This document shows, one piece after another, positions 8,228 through 16,585 of a stretch of 64,000 nt of DNA. This DNA comes from an uncultured Acetatifactor sp. (GTDB lineage Bacteria; Bacillota; Clostridia; Lachnospirales; Lachnospiraceae): assembly GCA_910585805.1 (NCBI GenBank), contig CAJUFB010000004.1, positions 45,372-109,371 on the forward strand, in the 5' to 3' direction. Numbering within the stretch: the stretch's first letter is position 1; each line of letters starts with the position of its first letter. The notes beneath the pieces are model-generated. The model was given only the letters and a program-made list of their open reading frames with translations, had not been told where the DNA came from and made no database searches. A program made the position numbers and the translations under genes.

Positions 8228-8450
8228 ATAGCATCCTCCGCACTGTACGCCAGCGCCTCAAATGATTTTCATCCGACCGGGTCTTCCGGTCCGTTTTTGT
8301 TTATGCTATTTTACCTGTTTTTCTCCCAAAAGTAAAATGAATTTTGAAATTTATTTCCATATTTTCCGCCCTGCCCCGCAGCGGTTGCCATAAAACGCCG
8401 GACTGCCCGAAATGATTCCAGTATGAATCCATCTGTTTCAGAAGCCGCAT

Positions 8451-9692
8451 TCACTGACTCTCTCCCGACAGCACCAGATCCAGAATATGCGCCAGCGGGT
8501 CACAGGCATTCATTGCTTCCTCCACAGTATTATTCTGGGCTCCCAGTTCGATCAGCAGACACCTGGGCTTGAGATGCATATTATAGCGATAACCCTTCAG
8601 GTATATCTTCCGGGTCAGGTTCGGATAATACTCCATGGCCTTGCGCTGCAGCTGAAAGGAAAACGCCAGATTTCCGTCCAGGTTCTCATTATAGAGATAT
8701 GCTATGTTGCCGGTCTTCTTCGTCCTTGAGAGTCCGTTGAAAAACATAAATCTGGCAGTGGGCCTCCCGTCCAGGTCCATGACCAGATGGGTGCTTTCGG
8801 GCATTGCATCTCTATGTAGATCGATGACCACCTCGATAGACGGATAATCGTCAAGTACCTGCGCAATATCCGACAGTGCCACCGAATAGGAATCATCCCT
8901 GGACTCCTTATCATACTGCCCCAGATGATGAACCACATTATATCCGTAGGTATCTCTGAGAATTTCCGCCAGATGCTCCCCCACTCCCATAATGGAAGTC
9001 GTGGCATCCCCGGGAATGGAATCCGCAAAAGCTTCCTGGGAATGGGTATGGTAAATCAGTATCTGCGGTCCGTCGCCGTCCTTTGTTATACTCATATCCG
9101 TTCCCAGAAGCTTACTGACATTCAGCTGGTCACTGCCTGCCGTCGTGTTGGCATCTATGGTATAAAACTGGCTGATCAGCGTCTCGTAACTGCTCAGCGC
9201 TTCCAGATCCACCTGATTCTGCCTGGTGTGGGGAATAAATGCTGCAGGCTGCTGCACGGCCGCCGCCTCGTTCTCTGCCCGCAAAAGCTCCTGCATGGAC
9301 TCCTGAGAAAGGTCTGCCTCCCCTGACGCCTGTCCCTCATCCTGTACCGGATCCGTGGAAGATATACGTTCCGCATCTTCCGATACTGCCTCCTCCGGAT
9401 AAGTTCCTTCCTCCGCCTCCGCCAGCATGATCGTGCGGAAATCTGTCCTGTCGTCTCCGTCCTCCGTCCCGTTGTCCTTTCGGTAATATCCGTAGAAAGG
9501 GAACAGGGCGGCGATCTGCTCCTGGAGAAACAGTCCGCTTCCCCGGCCGTTTTCCATGGCAAAGGCAATCCCCGGCATAAACAGGCTGCTCAGCTCCTGT
9601 TCGGCTCCTTCCGCCAGGCTTCTCAGCATGGCGTCTCCTATGGTATCCTGCTTTTTTACGGCATCCGGAGCTGCGGCGCTGCAGCTTTTCAT
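8451..9692 (-). CDS. spoIIP: stage II sporulation protein P
   Basis: The coding frame gives 413 residues from the first ATG. The conserved catalytic domain begins near residue 205: PQILIYHTHSQEAFAD with the metal-binding His, VVIDLHRDAMP, and LLIELGAQNNTVEEAMNA near the end. SpoIIP is a peptidoglycan amidase/endopeptidase that, with SpoIID and SpoIIM, drives engulfment of the forespore. The Glu/Asp-rich linker between the anchor and the catalytic part is long. The expected membrane anchor (RLLLLVLLALGLQAVM) is encoded in frame upstream of this ATG, to about 9815, without any ATG, GTG or TTG, so the real start is probably a rare codon; see the findings. It follows gpr on the same strand. Confidence 0.93.
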   Translation of the reverse strand: MKSCSAAAPDAVKKQDTIGDAMLRSLAEGAEQELSSLFMPGIAFAMENGRGSGLFLQEQIAALFPFYGYYRKDNGTEDGDDRTDFRTIMLAEAEEGTYPEEAVSEDAERISSTDPVQDEGQASGEADLSQESMQELLRAENEAAAVQQPAAFIPHTRQNQVDLEALSSYETLISQFYTIDANTTAGSDQLNVSKLLGTDMSITKDGDGPQILIYHTHSQEAFADSIPGDATTSIMGVGEHLAEILRDTYGYNVVHHLGQYDKESRDDSYSVALSDIAQVLDDYPSIEVVIDLHRDAMPESTHLVMDLDGRPTARFMFFNGLSRTKKTGNIAYLYNENLDGNLAFSFQLQRKAMEYYPNLTRKIYLKGYRYNMHLKPRCLLIELGAQNNTVEEAMNACDPLAHILDLVLSGESQ

Positions 9693-9890
9693 AACCGCCT
9701 GCAGTCCCAGTGCCAGAAGGACCAGCAGGAGGAGACGCCCTATGGCTTTATTTACAAAAGTGTTTCCCTGAAGCAGATTTTTCCCATGGAATGACTTTTT
9801 CCCATTTACAGTAATACACTTCCTTTCCTGCCGCCAGATTCCTATTCAATATATGCCGGCAGATTCGGATACATGCGGATTCCTCTCATG

Positions 9891-10868
9891 TCAGTTCATA
9901 AACGCTTCCCCGATGGCAATGTTGATGCCCTCGGACACGGTAAAGCTGACCCGCTTGATAACGGCGTCAATGTCCTTGCCCGTCATATACATATTGTTCA
10001 GTTCAGCGAAATTCAGCTTCTGTTTTTCCCTGTATCTGGCGTTAGCCGGATCTCCGTCCTCCTCCAGAAGCTTATCCAGCGCGTCTCCCACGATGGTGGC
10101 TGCATCCACCACAGTGGGAATGCCGATGGCGATCACGGGCACTCCCAGGCTCTCCATGGTCAGAGCATTCCTGTGATTGCCCACGCCGGAACCGGGCTGT
10201 ATGCCGGTATTGGTGATCTGGATCGTACGGTTCAGACGCCGGGTGCTGCGGGCCGCCAGAGCGTCAATGACAATGAGTACATCCGGGGCAGTCTCCCCCA
10301 CTACCCCCTTGACGATCTCCGCCGTCTCCATTCCGGTCTTCGCCATAACCCCCGGCTCCAGAGCGCTGATCTGGTTCATTCTGTCGCAGTTATAGGCAAC
10401 CTTGCCGTATTCTTTTACGATGTGCCGGGTAATGAACAGATTGTCCACCACCCGGGGACCCAGGGCATCTGCCGTCACTTCCCTGTTTCCCAGCCCTACC
10501 ACCAGCACGGACTGCTCCTTATCCGCATCCGGCATCAGCTCCTGCAGCTCCTCCGCCAGCCTGGAAGAAATCTCTCTGTGATAGTCCTCATCCGGCTCCA
10601 CCATGGCAGGCGCTTCCATGGTCACATAGATTCCCACCGGCTTGCCCATGGCTCTGGCGGCATTTTTCGTATCAATCATCACCTTTGTGACGCGGATGTC
10701 ATCCTCTTCATGATAGTACTCCTCCACTCTGACGCCCCGCAGCTCGCTGTCTGCCTCGCTGATGCTCTCTCTGGCCTCCAGGGCCAGGTCCGTCCTTATC
10801 TGCGGGAAATGTTCTTTTTCCATGGAATGTCCCTGTTCCATGGAATGATCTTTTTCCATACTCTGCAT
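9891..10868 (-). CDS. gpr: spore germination protease GPR
   Basis: 325 residues. The core begins at about residue 24 (IRTDLALEARE) and carries the family blocks VLVVGLGNREVTADALGPRVV and ITNTGIQPGSGVGNHR. GPR is made as a zymogen in the forespore and degrades the small acid-soluble spore proteins during germination. The first 21 residues are an unusual Met/Glu/His hexapeptide repeat (units such as HSMEQG and HSMEKE) not typical of the family; part of the normal propeptide may have been replaced. It is followed by spoIIP after a gap of about 75-200 bases, a pairing common in clostridia. Confidence 0.95.
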   Translation of the reverse strand: MQSMEKDHSMEQGHSMEKEHFPQIRTDLALEARESISEADSELRGVRVEEYYHEEDDIRVTKVMIDTKNAARAMGKPVGIYVTMEAPAMVEPDEDYHREISSRLAEELQELMPDADKEQSVLVVGLGNREVTADALGPRVVDNLFITRHIVKEYGKVAYNCDRMNQISALEPGVMAKTGMETAEIVKGVVGETAPDVLIVIDALAARSTRRLNRTIQITNTGIQPGSGVGNHRNALTMESLGVPVIAIGIPTVVDAATIVGDALDKLLEEDGDPANARYREKQKLNFAELNNMYMTGKDIDAVIKRVSFTVSEGINIAIGEAFMN

Positions 10869-10946
10869 TGTTCCTCACTCTCTTTCGCATTCGACTTCAC
10901 TTCGTAATTTATTTTCTATTTTGTTCAATTTTTCTCGGAATATGTC

Positions 10947-10975
10947 TTGACAAAGCTTCTATTATTTACTAAACT
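10947..10975 (+). promoter_or_regulatory. rpsT promoter
   Basis: TTGACA, 17 bases, then TAAACT on the plus strand, about 90 bases upstream of the rpsT start. Confidence 0.8.
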
Positions 10976-11065
10976 GTCTTTATGCGTTTATCACAGTCCT
11001 CCGTGTCTGGCTGGGATAAAACAAACCAAACATAATTTTAGTATACAATTGGAGGTGTACGAGAC

Positions 11066-11329
11066 TTGGCTAATATTAAATCCGCAAAGAAGAGAATCCT
11101 GGTAAACCGCACCAGAGCCGATAGAAACAAGGCGATCAGATCAGGTGTCAAGACTGCCATCAAAAAGGTATATGCTGCCATCGCTGCCGGCGACAAGGCT
11201 GCTGCGAAGACTGAACTGGCTGCTGCCACCAAAGTCATCGAGATGGCCGGAAGCAAGGGCGTTTATCACAAGAACAATGTTGCCCACAAGGTTTCCCGCA
11301 TCAGCAAAGCCGTAAATGAAATGGCCTGA
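11066..11329 (+). CDS. rpsT: 30S ribosomal protein S20
   Basis: 87 residues with the typical N-terminus MANIKSAKKRILVNRTRADRN. The start is TTG, placed nine bases after a strong GGAGG, which may hold back translation. S20 binds 16S rRNA early in small-subunit assembly. The gene stands alone with its own promoter and terminator and is divergent from gpr, as in many Firmicutes where rpsT lies next to gpr. Confidence 0.98.
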   Translation: MANIKSAKKRILVNRTRADRNKAIRSGVKTAIKKVYAAIAAGDKAAAKTELAAATKVIEMAGSKGVYHKNNVAHKVSRISKAVNEMA

Positions 11330-11422
11330 CCGATATCATGCAGAATCTTTCCCCGGAGAAAATTTTCCGGAAAAACGTTCTGAATGAATTATTTCTTAAA
11401 AATTTAAAAAATTGCTCACCGA

Positions 11423-11457
11423 AAAACACCCATAACCGTCATATGGGTGTTTTTTTG
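11423..11457 (+). terminator. rpsT terminator
   Basis: The stem AACACCCATA/TATGGGTGTT followed by a run of seven T. The A-rich left flank means it may also stop the convergent TPM-domain transcript. Confidence 0.9.
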
Positions 11458-11521
11458 CTGAATCGATGATCTCCCGGAATCAGCCGGCAAAGTGAATGTC
11501 TCCCCACGGCCCCGTTCACGT

Positions 11522-12418
11522 TCAGTGCCTGTGGCTTCCGCCTCCATGGCTGGCCCCGCTGCTGCTGTGATGATGTCCGCCACCGCCGCTTTTGCCGCCG
11601 GAGGAACCGGAACTCTCAATCTTTCTGGTGACTACGCTCTTCCTCAGGAAGGCATCCGTCCTGTCACGCAGCTCCGGTTTGCCGCCCGCCACGTAGGCGT
11701 TCACTGCCACCGTATTTTCCGCCTTCTTCTGGGAAGAACTGCTGGCTGCATAAATAAACACTATGATGATCGGCAGGATGAACACAGTCCCCCAGGAAAA
11801 CGGAAGCTTCAGGGAAGTATCCATCAGCCTGGAAACCTCTGTCACGTAAGCTCTGTATGCTTTATAGGGATCCGTGGCATAATGATCGTCCACCGCGTAA
11901 AGCACCTGATCGATATCGCCGACACTGAATGCCCGCTCCACGCTGCCGCTGGTGGACAGATGCTCCCCGTTCTGCCCCTCATACCAATTGTGCAGAAGGA
12001 GGACTCCGTCCCCTTCAAATCCCCTGTTATAGCCATAATGGTTCTCGTCCCAGAAATCATCTGCAATATCCTGCATATTCTGCTCCCAGCTCTGAGAACG
12101 GAGCCCATATTGTTCCATTGCTTCCGCTCCCTCCACAGACTGGCTGAAAGTCACCAGCACAATATCAATATGGCGTTTTTTCTCCGTTTCCGCTATGTAT
12201 TGGCGCAGGTCCTCTTCTTCCTGATCGGTAAGTACATCCGCATAATCGTATACCCGCTCTGCCGGAGCTTCGCTGTTGGTTCTGGGAGCATCCCCGCGGA
12301 AACGGTTCGCCATCAGCATCACCACACAGAGCAGCACCAGGATCCCTGTTCCGATGAACCAAAAGCGGAAATAGTGTAAATATTGTCTTCTTGCTTCTTT
12401 TTTTATATCGTTTTCCAT
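11522..12418 (-). CDS. TPM-domain membrane protein
   Basis: 298 residues. There is one membrane segment near residues 20-40 and an extracytoplasmic TPM domain from about residue 55 (VYDYADVLTDQEEEDLRQYI, then IDIVLVTFSQS). A second membrane segment lies at about 204-222. The tail is rich in Gly, Ser and His (GGKSGGGGHHHSSS), as in the YgcG-type branch. TPM proteins are linked to membrane quality control and photosystem repair, but their role in Firmicutes is unclear. It lies 127 bases downstream of the zinc-ribbon gene on the same strand; the two are probably functionally linked. Confidence 0.85.
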   Translation of the reverse strand: MENDIKKEARRQYLHYFRFWFIGTGILVLLCVVMLMANRFRGDAPRTNSEAPAERVYDYADVLTDQEEEDLRQYIAETEKKRHIDIVLVTFSQSVEGAEAMEQYGLRSQSWEQNMQDIADDFWDENHYGYNRGFEGDGVLLLHNWYEGQNGEHLSTSGSVERAFSVGDIDQVLYAVDDHYATDPYKAYRAYVTEVSRLMDTSLKLPFSWGTVFILPIIIVFIYAASSSSQKKAENTVAVNAYVAGGKPELRDRTDAFLRKSVVTRKIESSGSSGGKSGGGGHHHSSSGASHGGGSHRH

Positions 12419-12545
12419 AGGTTTCTCTTCTCAATTCCGCAGCGGTATGCCGCTTTTATTCTCATTTTCTCTGTCAGGCCGACGCAGATTTACGCTCAGC
12501 TGTCTTGCCCAATATGCAAGGGTGCTTATTCGGGCTGCAGTACTT

Positions 12546-13535
12546 TCACAGTAAACCCAGCAGCACCTGCAGCAGCGCCAGAACCGCCGTAAGACATGCC
12601 CACATTGTACCCACATAAGCCATAAACTTGCCCTTGGAAAAAGGCGCCGTCCCCACGATCTTCCCTGTCTGGCCGTTCACATAGAAGGGATATTCCTGGT
12701 CCTTATAACGGTATATGTATTTCCACACCGGAAGCAGCCCGTAGGTTGTCCTGCTGTCCCTTACCTGCAGATCCTGACGCACTGTCTTCACTGCACTGTA
12801 GCCTGCGCAGCTTTCCCGCAGAAGCTTCTCGGCATCCGCCTTCATCAGAGATTTTGCCCGCATCTCCGCCGCATCGGCGGTCATATTATATTTCTCGCCA
12901 TAGAAACCGGACATAAATTTTGGATCAAAATCCACCATCTGTCCATACTGAAAGGGTGCGATCAAATCCATCACATCATCCGGCATCTGCAGGGAGGCAT
13001 CCGCAGGTATCTTCTCAAAACGGATATCCATACTGCGGTTTATGGCATAGAAGCTGGTCTCCGTATACTCCTTGTTCCCGCTGCGCCAGACTTTGATCTT
13101 CGTCCCCTCCCCCTGAAAGAAACAGGTCGTGTCATAATCATAGAACCAGTAGGGCACATAGTAGCCCTGCATACTGTTCAGCCGGGCCTCGGACAAAAAA
13201 TCAGTGGGCGCAAACAGACACTTTTTGAATTTATCCCGAAGAGACTGCTTGCAGGTTTCTTTTCCCATCTGAAACGGGATCATCATCTGCGGCGCATATC
13301 TGCCCTCCACCCTCTCATTGAAGATCAGATAGCTGTCACAATAGGGACACTGGGTTGCGGAGGTATGCTCCTTCACCTCCACCTCGCCGCCGCAGTTGGG
13401 GCAGAGCGTCAGCGCCCCTGTCTGTCCTTCCGCCCGTTCCCCGCTCTCCTGGCTGTCACAATAAGGACAGTACATGCCATGCCTCTCCGGGCTGTACACA
13501 GCATTGCCCCCGCAGTTTCTACATCTGAAATACAT
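12546..13535 (-). CDS. double zinc-ribbon membrane-associated protein
   Basis: 329 residues. Two CxxC..CxxC zinc ribbons lie at the N-terminus (CRNCGG/CPYCDS and CPNCGG/CPYCDS). A large middle part follows with the typical blocks GYYVPYWFYDYD and YGLLPVWKYIYRY, and one C-terminal membrane segment (about 306-329). It belongs to the TFIIB-type zinc-ribbon family often encoded beside TPM-domain and SPFH/virion-core-like genes. No enzyme motif is seen; a scaffold or quality-control role at the membrane is possible. Confidence 0.8.
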   Translation of the reverse strand: MYFRCRNCGGNAVYSPERHGMYCPYCDSQESGERAEGQTGALTLCPNCGGEVEVKEHTSATQCPYCDSYLIFNERVEGRYAPQMMIPFQMGKETCKQSLRDKFKKCLFAPTDFLSEARLNSMQGYYVPYWFYDYDTTCFFQGEGTKIKVWRSGNKEYTETSFYAINRSMDIRFEKIPADASLQMPDDVMDLIAPFQYGQMVDFDPKFMSGFYGEKYNMTADAAEMRAKSLMKADAEKLLRESCAGYSAVKTVRQDLQVRDSRTTYGLLPVWKYIYRYKDQEYPFYVNGQTGKIVGTAPFSKGKFMAYVGTMWACLTAVLALLQVLLGLL

Positions 13536-13550
13536 ATTTTATCCTTTCTT

Positions 13551-13596
13551 TCCCATGAGGCTGCCTGTTTTTGACTTCAGCCTCATGGGATTTTTT
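13551..13596. other. strong hairpin between unknown gene and zinc-ribbon gene
   Basis: The 13-bp stem TCCCATGAGGCTG/CAGCCTCATGGGA is followed on the plus strand by a T-run. For the minus-strand genes it lies right before the ribosome-binding site of the zinc-ribbon gene and lacks a T-run, so it may act on translation or RNA stability more than termination. Confidence 0.55.
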
Positions 13597-13646
13597 ATCT
13601 TGCTACGTCATACCGTCAACCTTTGACCGGTTCAACGGACAATTTC

Positions 13647-14207
13647 TCAGTCACACAGCACCACCACCCTCTGAGGCGTCGTCTGGGCCGGAATGCTCCT
13701 GGTGGAATGGTCATAGGTGACTACAAGCCTGTGATTTGCCGGATTCCCCTGATAATACTGGTTGTTGGTAGTCCTTACCTCCACACTTCCGTCCATATTC
13801 AGCTGCAATGTCTGCTCCTCATTTACAAGGGAGGCATTGAAATATCCCACACATACCATCCGGCTGTTTTTCTCCGGCGCCGCCGCCACAGCATTATACT
13901 GAGGCGGATAGATCAGGGGCATGGGCGCCTCCGCATCATACCAGAAAGTACACGGCATTCCTGCGGAAAGCGTCTCAAAATCCACAATATAAGTGGACGG
14001 TGTCACCAGAAACAATACCGTATTCCCATTCACATCCTCCAAAGTAACAAAAATAATACAGCCATTGGTACGGCTTCCTCCCACTCTTCCCGGCGTCATT
14101 TCCACGATGGTGCCAGTCACGGAGCCGAACCTGCTTCTCTTATAAGGTCTTCTCTGTCCAAGAACGAAATCCATGGTCTCTCCATTCAAGATATGATCTG
14201 TCTGCAT
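13647..14207 (-). CDS. uncharacterised 186-residue protein
   Basis: No family is recognised. The frame is coding in character and sits in line with mnmA and the zinc-ribbon gene. It has no membrane segment or signal peptide. The first half has beta-rich character (SVTGTIVEMTPGRVGG, then NGCIIFVTLEDVNGNTVLFLV), which could be an OB-like barrel. A second ATG at 14174 has a better ribosome-binding site (GGAGAG) and may be the true start. It begins about 40 bases after the mnmA stop. Confidence 0.65.
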   Translation of the reverse strand: MQTDHILNGETMDFVLGQRRPYKRSRFGSVTGTIVEMTPGRVGGSRTNGCIIFVTLEDVNGNTVLFLVTPSTYIVDFETLSAGMPCTFWYDAEAPMPLIYPPQYNAVAAAPEKNSRMVCVGYFNASLVNEEQTLQLNMDGSVEVRTTNNQYYQGNPANHRLVVTYDHSTRSIPAQTTPQRVVVLCD

Positions 14208-14249
14208 ATGATATGTTTTTTCTCTTAAGATGTTGCCTGTTCTTCTGTT

Positions 14250-15446
14250 TTACAGACCCGTGGTCCCCATGCCCTCCGGACGCACTATGATACCGCCGCC
14301 CAGCACGGCGTCTCCGTCATAAAAGCATATGGACTGTCCCGGCGCGGCAGCCCTGACCGGATTATCAAATATCGAAAGCAGACGGTCCGGCGCAATCTTT
14401 TTAACGGTACAGTATTCTCCCCTGTGGTTATATCGGATCTTCGCAAAGGCACGCACAGGCTCCGTTATATCTTCCACCGCCATGAAATTCAACCTGTCAC
14501 AGATTACCTCCGTCGTAAAAAGCGCCTCGTTTCTGCCGATCACTACCTCATCGGTATCCGGACGGATATCCGTCACATACACCCTCTCCCCCATGGGCAG
14601 TTCCAGTCCCCTTCGCTGTCCGATGGTATAATGGGTAATTCCTTTATGCCGCCCCAGCACATGCCCCTGAGCATCCACAAAATTTCCCGGCTTCGGGACC
14701 CGCCCCGCAGCTTCCCTGTCGATAAATCCCGCATAGTCATCATCCGGCACAAAACAGATCTCCTGGCTGTCAGGCTTATCCGCCACCGGAAGCCCGATCT
14801 CTTCCGCAAGAGAACGGATCTGCTCCTTGGTATGGTCCCCCACAGGCATCAGTGTGCGGGCCAGCTGCTCCTGCGTCAGATTGTATAAAGCGTAAGTCTG
14901 GTCTTTTCCGGCTGTCACGGAACGGCTCACCGCGAAACGGCCATTGGGCTGCTTTACCACCCTGGCATAATGTCCCGTGGCGATGTAGTCCGCCCCCAAC
15001 GCCAGGCTTCTGTGCAGCAAAGCCTCCCATTTCACATACCGGTTGCAGGCAATACAGGGATTCGGCGTATGCCCCCGCAAATATTCTTCCACAAAATAAT
15101 CCGTTACATGGCGTTTGAATTCCTGCCTGAAATTCATGACATAATATGGAATCTCCAGCATTTCCGCTACCCTTCTGGCATCTTCCACCGCCTTCAGCCC
15201 ACAGCAGCCTGACTCTCCGGCTCTGTCAGATACACCTCCGGCTCCATCCCATATACCACTGCACTCATTTGTGTCCTGTATGCTGCCGGTTCCTCCGTCT
15301 GCATCCCGCATGCCGCCGGCTTCGCCGCTCCCCTGCCAGATCTGCATGGTGACACCGATCACATTGTAACCCTGCTTTTTCAAAAGCCAGGCGGCAACGG
15401 AAGAATCCACGCCTCCCGACATTCCTACTACCACTGTCTTCTTCAT
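14250..15446 (-). CDS. mnmA: tRNA-specific 2-thiouridylase MnmA
   Basis: 398 residues from the ATG preceded by GGGAGACAT. The N-terminal PP-loop is GMSGGVDSSVAAWLL. The two catalytic cysteines lie in PNPCIACNRYVKW and SQEICFVPDDDY. The enzyme puts sulfur on U34 of Lys, Glu and Gln tRNAs. An unusual Gly/Asp/Ser-rich insertion of about 35 residues follows MQIWQ (about residue 39) and ends before CCGLKAVEDARRVAE; normal MnmA has only a short loop there. The catalytic parts look intact, so the protein is probably active. Confidence 0.96.
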   Translation of the reverse strand: MKKTVVVGMSGGVDSSVAAWLLKKQGYNVIGVTMQIWQGSGEAGGMRDADGGTGSIQDTNECSGIWDGAGGVSDRAGESGCCGLKAVEDARRVAEMLEIPYYVMNFRQEFKRHVTDYFVEEYLRGHTPNPCIACNRYVKWEALLHRSLALGADYIATGHYARVVKQPNGRFAVSRSVTAGKDQTYALYNLTQEQLARTLMPVGDHTKEQIRSLAEEIGLPVADKPDSQEICFVPDDDYAGFIDREAAGRVPKPGNFVDAQGHVLGRHKGITHYTIGQRRGLELPMGERVYVTDIRPDTDEVVIGRNEALFTTEVICDRLNFMAVEDITEPVRAFAKIRYNHRGEYCTVKKIAPDRLLSIFDNPVRAAAPGQSICFYDGDAVLGGGIIVRPEGMGTTGL

Positions 15447-15534
15447 ATGTCTCCCAATTCGTTCCAGGATATTCCAATGCCCTGTTTCAGACTTGGAAAC
15501 CGTCCTACCACTTCCCGGAAATCTCAATATTTGT

Positions 15535-15739
15535 CAGGAATTGTCGGAAAATATACTGCGCACCGGTTGAATTTGCAGTACAACCCGACTGCAGACCGCC
15601 AGCCAGGTATTTTCCGGGGGCCTCACTGTAAATTCTGGCGGTCTGCAGTATAACTGCTGCAACTTCTTTAGGAAAAAGCCCATAATTACAAAGGAAACGG
15701 CTTTAAACTCGTAGCGGCTATTTGCAGATACTTCCTTAT
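15535..15739. repeat. repeat family 2, copy C, split by family 1 element
   Basis: The left part CAGGAATTGTCGGAAAA and the right part ACTGCTGCAACTTC... ending GCAGATACTTCCTTAT match the single copies at 52.1 and 3.1 kb. The 97-bp family 1 element plus its TA duplication sits between them, so family 1 moved after family 2 had settled here. Confidence 0.75.
15554..15650. mobile_element. MITE-like element, family 1, copy A
   Basis: 97 bp with inverted ends TACTGC/GCAGTA flanked by TA on both sides. The inner inverted arms share GACTGCAGACCGCCAG and CTGGCGGTCTGCAG. It has no coding capacity. TA duplication is typical of IS630/Tc1-mariner transposition. Confidence 0.8.
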
Positions 15740-15745
15740 GCTCCG

Positions 15746-16105
15746 TTAAAGGATCCTGGCCCCGAAAGGCATCAGCGCCAGCTTTGCAATCTTGAAATGC
15801 TGCATTCCAAACGGAATACCGATAATTGTCACACATAATATGCATCCCATTATGGCAGAACCCACAGCCATCGGAATCCCGGACAATACAAGCCAGAGCA
15901 CATTCAGCAGCAACGAGCCCACTCCGCCGCCGTACTCCACTTCTTTTCCGAAAGGAAAGAAGGAGAGGCTGGCGAATTTAAAGCACTGTGTCCCCCAGGG
16001 GATTCCCACGATCGTAATACACCAGAACAGCCCGGCTGCCAGCCAGCCAAGCCCGCTGAAAAAACCACCGCACACAAACCATAATAAATTTCCCAGACAA
16101 CCCAT
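15746..16105 (-). CDS. YccF-domain membrane protein
   Basis: 119 residues, starting after an AAGGAGG site. It has two copies of the YccF motif: ITIVGIPWGTQCFKFASLSFFPFG and VTIIGIPFGMQHFKIAKLALMPFG. Four membrane-spanning stretches are likely. The family is common and small and its role is unknown. It stands alone, with a candidate promoter about 300 bases upstream and repeats downstream. Confidence 0.9.
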   Translation of the reverse strand: MGCLGNLLWFVCGGFFSGLGWLAAGLFWCITIVGIPWGTQCFKFASLSFFPFGKEVEYGGGVGSLLLNVLWLVLSGIPMAVGSAIMGCILCVTIIGIPFGMQHFKIAKLALMPFGARIL

Positions 16106-16411
16106 ATATAATGCCTCCTTATCATACCCATATTTCTATTGCCGTAACTGCACTGCCCGAAACCGGCTCCTGACGCCGATGCGCTGCCCGAAAAACCGGT
16201 TTTCCATGCAGCCCATGGCGGAAAACCATTCATGCAGGACAACTTTTCCTGTTTTTCCGGGCTTTTTATATATTATGCTGATCGCCGCCAATATTACAGC
16301 GCTCTCTGACAAAATTCGCCAACGGCATTTGCCCAAAAACATACCCTGCAGGATAAGGAGAAAGCCCCTATGAACTCGCTCCGTCCATAAAGGCCTTGCA
16401 AATTTATATTT

Positions 16412-16440
16412 ATTATATAGCATCCTGGTCAAAAAAACAA
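16412..16440 (-). promoter_or_regulatory. candidate promoter in 16.1-16.6 kb gap
   Basis: TTGTTT, 17 bases, then TATAAT on the minus strand. It would produce a leader of about 300 bases before the YccF gene. Nothing else in the 480-base gap 16106-16585 is recognisable as a gene. Confidence 0.45.
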
Positions 16441-16585
16441 CAGCCACTTTCGCACGAACCGATGAGATATACTGCTGAAGCATACAACAGCCTGTCTGTC
16501 CCCGCTTCGTCCCGCCTGCCCGCGGCGGGAATCCGCGAATCAGGATTGCGGCCTCCGAAACCGTCAGCCCAAAAGCTGCCCCGGA

